A DNA stretch of 64,000 bases, taken from positions 37,389,488 to 37,453,487 of the forward strand of contig CM073898.1 of NCBI GenBank assembly GCA_037176705.1, read 5' to 3'. A model generated the notes under the pieces. It was not told the origin of the DNA. It ran no database searches and saw nothing but the letters and a program-made list of their open reading frames with translations. The position numbers and the translations under genes are program-made. This DNA is from Molossus alvarezi. Its lineage: Eukaryota; Chordata; Mammalia; Chiroptera; Molossidae. This document shows, piece after piece, positions 10,504-20,035 of the stretch (its first letter is position 1; each line of letters begins with the position of its first letter).

Positions 10504-10636
10504 GAGACAACTGTAGTTTCGTTCTGCGGTTGGGAATCCGCATACAGGGAGGACTAACAATAAGTTATGTGCAGATTTTTTTACTTCTCAGTGGGCTGGC
10601 TCTACTAACCACCACATTGTTCAAGGGTCAACTGTA
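10504..10636. mobile_element. Tigger-like (mariner) fragment nested in the repeat
   Basis: Contains TCTGCGGTTGGGAATCCGCA, AGTTATGTGCAG and the terminal GTTCAAGGGTCAACTGTA, the terminal inverted repeat word of a Tigger (MER44-like) family. It is bounded by CAACTGTA-type words. Internally deleted; non-coding. Confidence 0.6.
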
Positions 10637-10726
10637 TGTTTACAACAACATCTACACTAGTGATTGACTTTACAACTGGACACCATAGACTAGTAAAGCT
10701 GACACATAAAATTTAACTATCACAGC
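10637..10726 (-). mobile_element. LTR/MER-type repeat, antisense, second segment
   Basis: Continues 10255-10503: ACAACATCTACACTAGTGAT, ACTGGACACCATAGACTAG, then GCTGACACATAAAATTTAAC, the antisense end of the repeat. Confidence 0.55.
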
Positions 10727-11063
10727 AACCAACAGTGGTTAGAGCTTCTAAGCTGACATCTGCCCATGAAATCCTTGAATTTCTAACAACTCTTTGTACT
10801 GATGCAATATTAACTTTATCAACAGAGTCCATAATTCTATGATTATGGAGTCATGTAGATGATACTTTACAAAAAATGGCTGCCATTGTATATAGATTGG
10901 CATTCTAAAATGCCATCTTCAGATGGTAAAATTGTAAGAGTTCTACAGAGCAAAAAGAAACTCTGAAAGAATCTCCCCTGCAGTTTACTTAAAATAGTTT
11001 ATTGTTAATTAGGATGGAGGATGAAACTGACTGGTAAACTAGCTAAGAAATGTACAAACCTTT
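10727..11063. other. No recognised feature
   Basis: Unique-looking AT-rich sequence before the Ves SINE. Confidence 0.4.
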
Positions 11064-11077
11064 AAAAAGAGTGTCTG

Positions 11078-11342
11078 TCGCCTGGCAGGTTTGGCTCAGC
11101 AGCTCGAGCATCAGCCTGCGGTCCAGAGAGACCCGGGTTCAGTTCCCACTAAGGGCACGTACCTCGGTTGCAGTTTGTCCCCAGCCCTGGTTGGGTCGTG
11201 CAGGAGGCAGCCACTCAATGTGTCCCTTTCATGTCGATGTTTCTCTCTCTTTCTCCCTCCCACTCTATCTGAACAACCACCAAAAAAAAAAAAAAAAAAC
11301 ACGAAAAAATGTCCTCTGGTGAGGATAAATAAATAAATAAAT
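11078..11342 (+). mobile_element. Ves SINE, younger form
   Basis: 5' half GCCTGGCAGGTTTGGCTCAG, B-box GGTTCAGTTCCC, middle GTTGCAGTTTGTCCCCAGCC, 3' end GTCCTCTGGTGAGGATAAAT. Flanked by AAAAAGAGTGTCTG (11064-11077) and AAAAAGGGTGTCTG (11343-11356), a 14-bp target duplication with one change. The A-rich insertion before GTCCTC is unusual in length. Confidence 0.95.
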
Positions 11343-11608
11343 AAAAAGGGTGTCTGCATTTTTTCTAGTTAAATCAAACCATGATAGCATTTTATCCTAC
11401 CAAAGCTACCAACTGACATGGATCTATTTTGTTATACCTGTAAATCTAAATGTCACACGCTTTGCAAACATGTCATTTCAGGTAGCTCATACAGTAATAT
11501 TATTTCTTATTTATAGTCTCCTCTCTTGCTGGAATATCTTTGTCCTAGTCAATTTCTTCTTTTAAAAGGAGGAATATTTTAGCCTGATAATTTCAATGAT
11601 GTTTTTTG

Positions 11609-11640
11609 TTTGTTTGTTTGTTTGTTTGTTGTTTGTTTTT
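11609..11640. repeat. (GTTT)n microsatellite
   Basis: About seven GTTT units next to the A-tail side of an antisense SINE; may be a grown tail. Confidence 0.8.
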
Positions 11641-11655
11641 TTGTCAAGATATTTT

Positions 11656-11855
11656 AAAATTGATTTTTATAGAGAGAGGAGGGGAGAGAGAGAGAAACGT
11701 TAATGTAAGAGCGAAACACCGATTGGCTACCTGCTGCAGGCCCCCTACCAGGGTTCGAGCCCACAACCCGGGCATGTACCCTGACCAGGAATCAAAGGAG
11801 CAACGCTTTGGCGCACCGGCCAATGCCCAACAAACTGAGCCACACTGGCCAGGGT
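11656..11855 (-). mobile_element. Ves SINE, older form, antisense
   Basis: The plus strand reads CTACCAGGGTTCGAGCCCAC, CAGGAATCAAAGGAGC and GAGCCACACTGGCCAGGGT, the reverse of the tRNA-derived half. The CT-rich part appears as the GAGAGAGG run at 11671-11695. A plausible diverged duplication is TCAAGATATTTT (11644) and TCAAGGGTTTTT (11856). Confidence 0.9.
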
Positions 11856-11867
11856 TCAAGGGTTTTT

Positions 11868-12221
11868 ATATATTGATCCCAGTCCTGGTTAGTATGCTGT
11901 GTGATTGTTTGATTTTTTTTCTTCCAACTGGTTTACTGAAACCTAGCCTTACTGTTTTTTATTTCTCTTTACCAAATTAAAATTTTCAATTATTATCCAA
12001 AAACAGTGAAGAGAATATGACCTCTTAGGATCAATCTGCCTTATTCTTCTAACCCTGGTCTACAGCATCTTTCATTGTTTTAAAAATATTTAGGAACTTA
12101 CCCTTCTAGCTCTCCACTCAAAAAGAGTGAGCAGTGATCAACATTTTGTTGATCGATTCATAACATGTTGTCAAGTGAGAAGACTGTCAACTTATCACTT
12201 CATTTTGATATATACCTGTAG
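11868..12221. other. No recognised repeat; short hairpin
   Basis: Unique-looking. It contains a perfect 8-bp inverted repeat GATCAACA/TGTTGATC with a 3-base loop at 12136-12154, too short to interpret. Confidence 0.4.
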
Positions 12222-12666
12222 CTGGTTGAATTACGTCTTCTTAAAAGACATGTCTAAGTCCTAACCCCTATGACTGTGACCTTATTTAGAGAGATCTTTG
12301 CAGATGTAATCAAGTTAAGATGAGGTTACATTGGATTAGAGTGGAGACTGAGCCTAATGACTGATGTCCTTATTTAAAAAAGAGAGCAATTTAGAAAGAC
12401 ACAGAGACGCACTGGGAAGAAGGCAGCGTGACCCTAGAGGCAGAGACTGGAGCTATAAGCCAAAGAATGACGAAGATTGCCAGGAGCCTCCCAAAGCTAG
12501 GACGCAACAAGGCAAGATTGTTCCCTAGAGCCTTCAGAGGGGGTCTGGCCCTGTTAACACCTCGATGTCAGGCACGGAGCCTCCAAAACCACGCAACAAT
12601 AAATTTGTCATTTTGCGCTGCCAAATTTGTGGTAATTTCTTACAGGAGCCCTAGGAAACTAATACA
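12222..12666 (+). mobile_element. MLT1/MST-type MaLR solo LTR
   Basis: Sense LTR in full order: GGTTGAATTACGTCTTC near the start, CTAAGTCCTAACCCCTATGA, GACCTTATTTAGAGAGATCT, GTAATCAAGTTAAGATGAGG, then CAATAAATTTGTCATTTTGC and CTAGGAAACTAATACAT at the end. Diverged but well ordered; no internal region is adjacent. Confidence 0.85.
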
Positions 12667-14104
12667 TCATAAACTATTATTCCACATTCCTATGTGTATT
12701 CAACTACTGAAATGTGCAGTTTGCCCCAGTGTTTTTCAGCCTATAACTGAAGCCTAAATTGTTCCTTTATGAGTAAATAGCAACACGTTACCACTACAAA
12801 GCTCTTTTCTCTTGCAAAATCCTTTATCTTTAGAAAAATACCTTTTTATTACCTTGTACTATTGTTTTTGTTATTATTACTGTTGTTGGTATTTACGTTT
12901 TATAGTTGGGACAAACACAACTGGTAAGGAAGAGAGGGGAAGTAACATGTACTGCCCCCAAGACATTGTACACGCGAGACTGAGATGAAGCTGTAAGCAT
13001 AGCCTGCGGATGGTAAGTAGATTGTGCTCAGAAAGTACGTTTGGATGAATTACTCTCAACACCATCTGATCTCAGATTCTAAGTACAGGCTTACAGAGCT
13101 GGACAAGTCAGAGGTCATAAAGAGACATCACAGGTCTAATTAAAATTTCTGTTATTTATGGCATTATTTAATAATTGCTTTTATATCATTTGTGATTAAA
13201 ATTTAATTCTACATCTACATATATTGCTTAATAACTTTATATTTACAATGAACTGATTTTATTTGGAGAACGTACATTCTAATTCTTGGGGGTATAAGAC
13301 TAAAATATTACTTACTCATAAACACATGCGTACACATGGTATTCTGTAAAAAAAAAAAAAAAAAAAAAAAAGCTTGCTTCCCTGGTTTTGCACATTCGAA
13401 GCATCTGCACTTTGACCTTCATAATTATGCAGTGCCCACCCAGTTGTGGTATCTACAACCAAGGACTCTATAAAGGGAATTTCATTGTAAATGACTGATG
13501 AGCCACTCTGGAAAAAAACTAGTGAATTTGCAAGATAGTGGAGTAGACATTGCCAGGTAGACACCATTTTGGAGTCAAAGATTTTTGTAGTCGTCTCTAA
13601 ATCAAATATTTTACTATACAGGTTTATATATGAACCACACAATGTAAACAGTCCTAAAACTAATCTCCAATTCTTTCTCACTGGAAATGACTAAAATCTA
13701 ATCATATGGCCAAGAAATAGCCTCTATTCTGTTGAGGTTTGATTGTGACCCCTCTTATGCTCACCCCATGCTACTCAGGCCCTGTGCCATCTACAAACTG
13801 TGTTTCCTTTCTGTTCCCGGAATTGCTGAGTACAGTACTAGATCCCTGCTTGGTGTATTTGCACACCAAATTTTCAGTTGATTGGTTACAATATAAAGCT
13901 TTCTGTCCTTCCTACACCACAGCAGGGGCCGCCTGCACGGTCCTGCAGCCTTACGCTCCTGTCCCAGGCCACTCAGCCACACCACTCTGCAGCAATCCAC
14001 CAGCACAGGCAGCAGAGGGTATTAAACCCCAGGTAGACAGAACTGTTGGTTTACGATTTATCTTTTGCTCTCCACACTTTCCATTGTTTCCCTGACATGT
14101 GAGC
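12667..14104. other. Unrecognised sequence with a poly-A tract
   Basis: Holds a 26-base A run at 13346-13371 with no recognisable retroposon attached. The stretch 13735-14090 has a TATA-like ACAATATAAAGC and could be the upstream part of the LTR that follows, but I cannot show this. A 121-residue reverse frame (13316-13681) reads through the A run (a poly-F stretch) and is chance. Confidence 0.4.
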
Positions 14105-14465
14105 TTGGTCACCTAACTTGCTTTGAACAATGGAACATGGGCGGAAGTGACACATGCTAGTTGCACCCGGAGGGTTTAAGAGTCCTGGGCAAGTTTCATC
14201 AGCCCCTTGCATTCGTACACCCACCATAAAAAGAGCATACCTTGCGTAGCCACTGATTCCAGAATAAGGACACTTTCAGATCAGATCTAAACCCAACCTG
14301 CAGCCTGGAGCTAAGCTCAGCTGATCCCAGCTAAGCCCAACCAATCACAGCATCAGAGTCACTGGACCTGAAGTTCCAACGAGTGAGAAATAAACACTAC
14401 AAGCTACTGAGACTTGGGGAGTTGTTTGTTACACAGCATTATTACGGTAAAACCTGACAGATAAA
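14105..14465 (+). mobile_element. MaLR-like LTR, degraded
   Basis: Sense words of an old LTR: GAACAATGGAACATGGGCGG, then GAGTGAGAAATAAACACTAC (poly-A signal), ACTTGGGGAGTTGTTTGTTA and CAGCATTATTACGGTAAAAC. Several tandem-like AGCTAAGC/AGCTGATCC words lie between. Family uncertain. Confidence 0.5.
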
Positions 14466-16384
14466 CTTTTCTGGTAAGGAACTTTCTTTTTGACTATAGC
14501 TCAAGCTAAAAACGGATCTCTCCCGCTGGGAAGTATTAGGATGGAAATATCCCAGTAAAGCTACAACATTAAAACTTTAGACCACTGTTTAACAACTTCC
14601 TGCCTAAATTGCTCAACTCCAAATCCTACAGGATACAGACAAGCAGATAGGAACTTCGTAGAGCCCATAATTTCATCAGATGACACATCAAAAAAGAGTC
14701 AACTAATCTTCCACCGGCACTCTGATGCTCTATGGAAGAAAGCGTCAAGGAGCTAAAGGTGTCCAAAATAAAATGTCAGGCACAGAAATTAAACAGCTGG
14801 GGCCTCACGCAGGGGCACAGCAGTCTGCTTCACTGTCAGGGCTGCTTTAATCCACAGGGGTTTGGGATATTGGCTGCTTTATCATTGCCCACCATCCATT
14901 TCACATCCTCTGGTGTCTCCTGGGGGAATGACCTCTCCCCTACTGGATCAGATGTCCTGTCTTCTCTTAACCAAGCTAGACAGACCAGGCATTCCTTCCC
15001 TAGAATGTAAGTCATGAGCCATGTAATGTGAACACGGAAAACAGCCAGAGAGAATTAATTTGAGAGCTCAGCCTGAGCAAGACCATCCAGACATTCTGCC
15101 ACCGAGACCACCTGGAGCTGAGTGGTTCTTATCTGCTCCAAGACTGATTACTGGACCTTGCCTCCAACGCTGTAATTGCACTCTCCAAGAAATGCCTTTC
15201 TATTGTGAATTGGTCAGAACAGTATCTTTTATTTGCAACTGACAAGCTGAGTGGCACAGAAGCAAACACAAAAGAGCCTTCAGGTATTGCAAGAAGAAAG
15301 CAGAGAGGGCAGAAGAGCAGATGGCCTCCTCTAGCCAAGAAAGGACCAGCCCGGTCAGCATCACTCTCTCGACTGGGGTTCACTGCCTAGATCCGAACAT
15401 GAAAGCTTCACTGAACATGAGCGGCCACGAAAGATAAAATAGACATTCCTCCTCTTGAAGACGTACAATTATCCAAACTCTCCTCCCAGGAAAAGAGGTC
15501 GAACATATGAAAGCAGAATTTACTCATGAGTGTTTTAGCAAATAAGCTTTTAAAGAGAGATGATGTTGGCCAGCTCCTCATGTGTCTGTCGGACTTCACA
15601 CCACACGGAAGGCCTTTGTCTGAGGCCATGCAGTGGCCACTTCAGTTGGGTCCAGGCAGCCCAGGTGGCTTTCCAGTGTGAAAACCTGCACTTCTAGGAA
15701 GTCCATGAGCCAAGGGGACCTTTTGAGGAGAACTTGTAAGGCCTTCCCCACAATTGGTTTGTATCCTTTTAAAACTCTACAATAAAAAGTTTAAATTAAA
15801 CTGACTCTTCCATATGTTTTAATCTATGCAGACATTGCATATTTTAATTTTAGTTATGTCCTTCTGAAAAACATATTTTTCTCTGAAACTACTTAATTTT
15901 AAACTCTAGGGAATCCAAAGTATTCATTCTCTTTATTGTATCAACTCGGGCAATTTCTTTGTTCTAATCCTTAATTTTTCTGAGTTATGAAAGGAGTTCA
16001 ACCAAGCACTTTACGAACCAAACCTGACCTGCGTCTTACGACACCTTGAATGCATGAGAGAGAGCAGGGTGCCCAGCTCGGCCATGCCACAGCCTGCCAG
16101 GTTCTCAGACATGCCGACGTCCCTCCAGACGGGCTCTCTGGTCATCAATCTCCACCTTCACAAACACTGCTAGTGCATCCTCAATTTTCTCAACTAACTG
16201 AGCCGCAGCCCCATTAATATTCTAAATTATCCTCTCTGGAAGACAAATTATGTGGCTATTTGTCTTCTTTAAACATTTTCTAGTCACAAAATGTCACCTC
16301 GAGTTTTTTGCTATCAAGTTTTAGTGTTTAATCTTTTTTTCACACTCCCTCCGAAACTGCACCCTCCAGTATCCAAGGCTAACG
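14466..16384. other. No recognised feature
   Basis: Unique-looking sequence. Short frames (such as 14732-15010 and 15060-15242) have no recognisable homology and no splice context I can defend. Confidence 0.4.
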
Positions 16385-16810
16385 ACCACCTGAGCGCCAT
16401 GTCTTCAGGGATCTACAAGCCCAGTTATTCTTTCAACCAGCGTCTTTGGAGGCCCTACTGTGTGTCAGGCAAACCCAGCAAGTCTAGTGATACAAAGTAA
16501 ACAGAACCCCTGCCCTTGTGGAGCTTGCAATTCCAGTGGATGGAGACCAACACTGACCAAACCATTCAAGTTACAGATGGCGATAAGTGCTTTAGAAAAA
16601 ACGAATGCCGGGCAGAGAGCTGGGGAGTGCTGAGCTCGAGGAAGACTGCAATTTCCAACGGGGCAGTCACAGAGGGTTTCACGGAGAAGGTGATGTTTCA
16701 GCAATGTTCTAAAAAACAAAAAAATGAGGCCAGGACCCACACAGGGACAGGAGGAAAGTGTCTCCCAAAGAGTACAAAAGTCCCGAAGCCCTGAGGGAGG
16801 AGTCAGTGGT
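16385..16810 (+). mobile_element. Ancient mammalian interspersed repeat, L2/MER-like
   Basis: Recognisable words: CTACTGTGTGTCAGGCAAAC, CCCTGCCCTTGTGGAGCTTG, GATGGCGATAAGTGCTTTAG, GGAGAAGGTGATGTTTCAGC. This order matches a widespread old repeat whose name I cannot fix. The overlapping frames 16465-16830 (-) and 16516-16794 (+) are therefore repeat-derived. Confidence 0.55.
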
Positions 16811-17350
16811 TGTTGCCCAGGCGGGGACACGCTGGTTTACAGGCTAGTTCTCCTCTTCGTTCCGCACCTGCCTCTGTTCAAAACCAGCTCTGAGAGGGGA
16901 CTCTCACTGTGCATCCTACTCCAGTGCCATCTCTTCCCACAGGTGACCCCCCACCATCAAAGCCAATGAAGCCCAATTCTTCATATCAAGTACCTCTTTT
17001 TAGGTACAGAACTATACTCCTGAGATCCTATTGACATATTTAGTGAATAGCTCAGGGTCCGCTTACAAACAATATGTCCAAATCCAAACTCATCAACTTT
17101 CTGGCCAAGCCTTTTTTTTATTAATTAATTTATTTTTGTTACAGATGCTTCTCCTTTATCCCCCCGATTCCCCCTCCCCCACCCTCCCTGCCCTGTCCCC
17201 AGCTTTGTTGTCCATGTCCATTGTTCATGCACACATGCATATAAGTTCTGTGATTTATCTCTCCCCCACCACCCCCTCTTTGGGGATTGTCAGTCTGTAC
17301 CCTACTTCCACGTCTCTGGGACTGCCCCATTCCTCAGACTGTTATGTTCA

Positions 17351-18008
17351 TTATATTCCACAAATAAGTGAGATCATGTGATATTTGTCTTTCTCTGCTT
17401 GGCTTGTTTCACTTAGGATAATATTTTCCAGGTCCCTCCATGTCACCTCAAAGGATAAGAGATCTTTCTTTCTTACAGCTGCATAGTACTTCATTGTGTA
17501 TATGTACCACAGCTTTTGTATCCATTCGTCAACTGATGGACATTTGGGCTGTTTCCAGATCTTAGCTATTGTAAATAGTACTGCTATGAACATGGAGGTA
17601 CATATATTCTTTCTGATTGGTGTTTCAGGCTTCTTAGGGTATGTTCCTAGAAGTGGGATCACTGGGTCAAATGGCAATTCAATTTTTAATTTTTTGAGGT
17701 AACACCATATTGTTTTCTATAGTGGCTGCACCAGTCTGCATTCCCACCAGCAGTGTACTAGAGTCCCCTTTTCTCCACACCCTCGCCAACACTGATCGTT
17801 TGATGATTTGTTGATGGCGGCCATTCTGACAGGTGTGAGATAATACCTCATTGTTGTTTTAATTTGCATCTCTCTGATAATTAGTGATGTTGAGCATTTC
17901 TTCATATGTCTCTTGGCCATTTGTATGTTCTGTTTGGAGAGGTGTCTATTTAGTTCCTCTGCCCATTTTTTAATTGGGTTATTTGTCTTCATTTTGTTGA
18001 ATTGTATG

Positions 18009-18083
<75 letters not shown>

Positions 18084-18499
18084 TAACCCCTTATCTGATA
18101 TATCATTGGCAATTATGCTCTCCCATACAGTGGGTTGCCTTTCCATTTTGATGATTGTATCTTTTGCTCTGCAGAAGCTTTTGAGTTTGATGTAGTCCCA
18201 TGTGTTCATTTTCTCCTTTGTTTCTGTTGCCTTAGGTGATGTATCAGTGAAAATTCTGCTGCATATGAGGTCTGAAATTTTGTTGTCTACATTTTCTTCT
18301 AGGATTTTTATGGATTCATGAGTTATATTTAAGTCTTTTATCTATTTTGAGTTTATTCTTGTGTATGGTGTAAGTTGATAGTCTAGTTTCATTTTTTTGC
18401 ATGTAGCTGTCCAATTTTCCCAACACCATTTATTAAAGAGGCTGTCTTTACTCCACTGTATGCTCTTGCCACCTTTGTCAAATATTAATTGAGCATATT
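17351..18499 (-). pseudogene. L1 ORF2 C-terminal remnant
   Basis: ORF2p in a full L1 carries endonuclease, reverse transcriptase and a C-terminal cysteine-rich domain. Only the C-terminal portion remains. The frame at 17717-17992 keeps the cysteine motif CX3CX7HX4C (C68, C72, H80, C85 of that frame). The next frame (17351-17677) carries the typical end of ORF2 with MPFDPVIPLLG and the KIWKQPKCPS motif. The reading frame is broken between 17677 and 17717, and by a dinucleotide expansion at 18009-18078. It cannot make a working protein. Confidence 0.9.
18009..18078. repeat. Compound (CT)n(TA)n microsatellite inside L1 ORF2
   Basis: About sixteen CT units followed directly by about eighteen TA/AT units. 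It lies inside the antisense ORF2 remnant between two recognisable ORF2 blocks, so it expanded after insertion or replaced ORF2 sequence. Confidence 0.95.
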
Positions 18500-18509
18500 G
18501 CCCAAGCCT

Positions 18510-19284
18510 GCTTTTTATCCTGTCCCCACCATCCCAGTCACTCAATTGGGAAACTTTTGATGCAGCAAGTTTCTTTCTACTTCCTTCCTTCCCATACCCA
18601 GTCCATATACTAGCATCAAGACATGCCCGCTTCTATACAGGTGCTTTATGGATCCTAAGCACAGACGTGAGTCTAACTCATAGGATCTTAGCAAATGCTG
18701 CTGACCTCATTGTGCCTGTCAGCTGCCATAGGAACAGGTAAGACCCTGTCTCCAATCTGACTCAGAAAAGGAGACACAGCAGAGATGTTATCAAAAAAGC
18801 CTACATATCACATCACCTATCTCTTCCCAATTAAATATAACACACACACACCATCATCACCACCACCATAATTATAGCCCAGTATAAACACTTCAAGTCT
18901 TTAATAATAAAGTTTATCTATTTATAGATTCCTATATTCCTAAAATTTTATGAGCCATATTACCAATAATTTAGTTTAGAAAATTTAAAGAAACCTCAGC
19001 CGTTCACAGATTTTTTAAAATGTATTTAGACTCCCAGCATTGTTAAAACAAAACAAAACAAAAAAACCTCAAGTTACACAGACCTTATATAACCAGAAAG
19101 GAAGAATGTATATTTCCAATATCAATAACCTAACCACAAGAACTGGAACTCCTCAGAGCCCTCAGTAAAAGCAAAACACTTCGGAGCACCTCTCCCGTGA
19201 TGTTACAGAAGCCTGCTGAGAAGCAAGGAAGAGAAATGGACTTTTCACCATGATGGAGAGAACCCAACAGAAAAAGAAGAAAAA
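18510..19284. other. Mostly unrecognised
   Basis: Unique-looking. A short CA/CACCATCAT-rich tract occurs at 18841-18870 and an (AAAAC)n tract near 19047-19066. Confidence 0.4.
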
Positions 19285-19570
19285 GTTTCAGACCCCTTTA
19301 TCAGGATTTCCCCTAAATCAGTTACAACCAAAATGGAGTCATTTATGCTAAGCCTCATGTCACCAAACTGAGACTTAATTACATTTCAGCTTTCCCAGAA
19401 ATAAAGTTTTAAACGAGTCAGTTAGGAATCACCTGATCAGCACTGCCTGATACATCTCTGTCATCCTCCAAAGGCAAGTAACCTTGCACTAATCAATCCA
19501 CTCACAATAACTCCCTTGTTTCCACTTCCTTCTAGCTATAAAATCTTTCATTTTGCCCATGATGTACTTT
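19285..19570 (+). mobile_element. Possible LTR with promoter-like elements
   Basis: Order of promoter-like words: GACCCCTTTATCAGGATTTC, ACAACCAAAATGGAGTCATT, an AATCAATCC CAAT-like word at 19493, then CTAGCTATAAAATCTTTCAT, a good TATA box. The arrangement looks like the U3 of a retroviral LTR, but I do not recognise the family and see no paired LTR or internal region. Confidence 0.3.
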
Positions 19571-19574
19571 ACAT

Positions 19575-19893
19575 TCCCATGAGTGTTTTTATAATTGAAA
19601 ATTTGTATATCTAAATCCCTTCCTCTTTTTCACCCATCCCCCGAATCCCCTCCCATCTTGCAATCATCAAAATATTCTCTGTATCTATGAGTTTGTTTGT
19701 TTTATTTTTTTAAGATTTCACATATAAGTGAAAACATATGATATTTGACTTTCTTTGTCCCAGTTATTTCATTTAGCATTATGCCCTCTAAGTCCATCCC
19801 TGTTGTTGTAGATGGCAAGATTTCATTCTTTTTATGGCTGCATACTATTCCATTGTATGTATATACCACATCTTTATCCATTCGCCTATCAAT
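19575..19893 (-). mobile_element. L1 3' region, inverted part of a twin-primed insertion
   Basis: Antisense L1 words: CATATGATATTTGACTTTCT, TTATTTCATTTAGCATTATG, CTATTCCATTGTATGTATAT, CCACATCTTTATCCATTCGC. It stops where the forward L1 tail begins. Confidence 0.75.
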
Positions 19894-20032
19894 GGGTACT
19901 AGACCTATCAGGGTGATCATTTTGTAAGTTATATAAATGTCTAATCACTATGTTGTATACCTGAAACTAATATAATATTGTATATCAAACGTAATTTAAA
20001 TTTTTAAATAAATAAAATAATAATAATATTTG
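19894..20032 (+). mobile_element. L1 3' tail, forward part
   Basis: Sense L1 end: CTAATCACTATGTTGTATAC, CTGAAACTAATATAATATTG, followed by an A-rich AATAAATAAAATAAT tail. Joined head-on to the inverted segment, the expected product of an L1 insertion with 5' inversion. Confidence 0.75.
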
Positions 20033-20035
20033 GGG

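Larger units (their letters stand above)
17113..18499 (-). mobile_element. 5'-truncated L1, antisense
   Basis: The plus strand shows an L1 in reverse: a T-run at 17112, the C-rich 3'UTR tract at 17160-17210, then ORF2 from about 17360 to 18499. It ends abruptly in ORF2 at 18499, a 5' truncation. GGCCAAGCCT (17103-17112) and GCCCAAGCCT (18500-18509) form a 10-bp target duplication with one change. The sequence is much better preserved than the L1 at position 1, so it is a younger insertion. Confidence 0.92.

Noticed and set aside
12136..12154. Short perfect hairpin GATCAACA/TGTTGATC
   Set aside because: Only 8-bp arms, expected by chance in a window of this size.
13346..13371. A26 tract as the tail of a processed pseudogene
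   Set aside because: No target duplication and no recognisable coding or SINE sequence immediately upstream.
17113..18499. Possible active retrotransposon
   Set aside because: 5'-truncated, frames broken, and interrupted by a microsatellite; only the ORF2 C-terminus remains.
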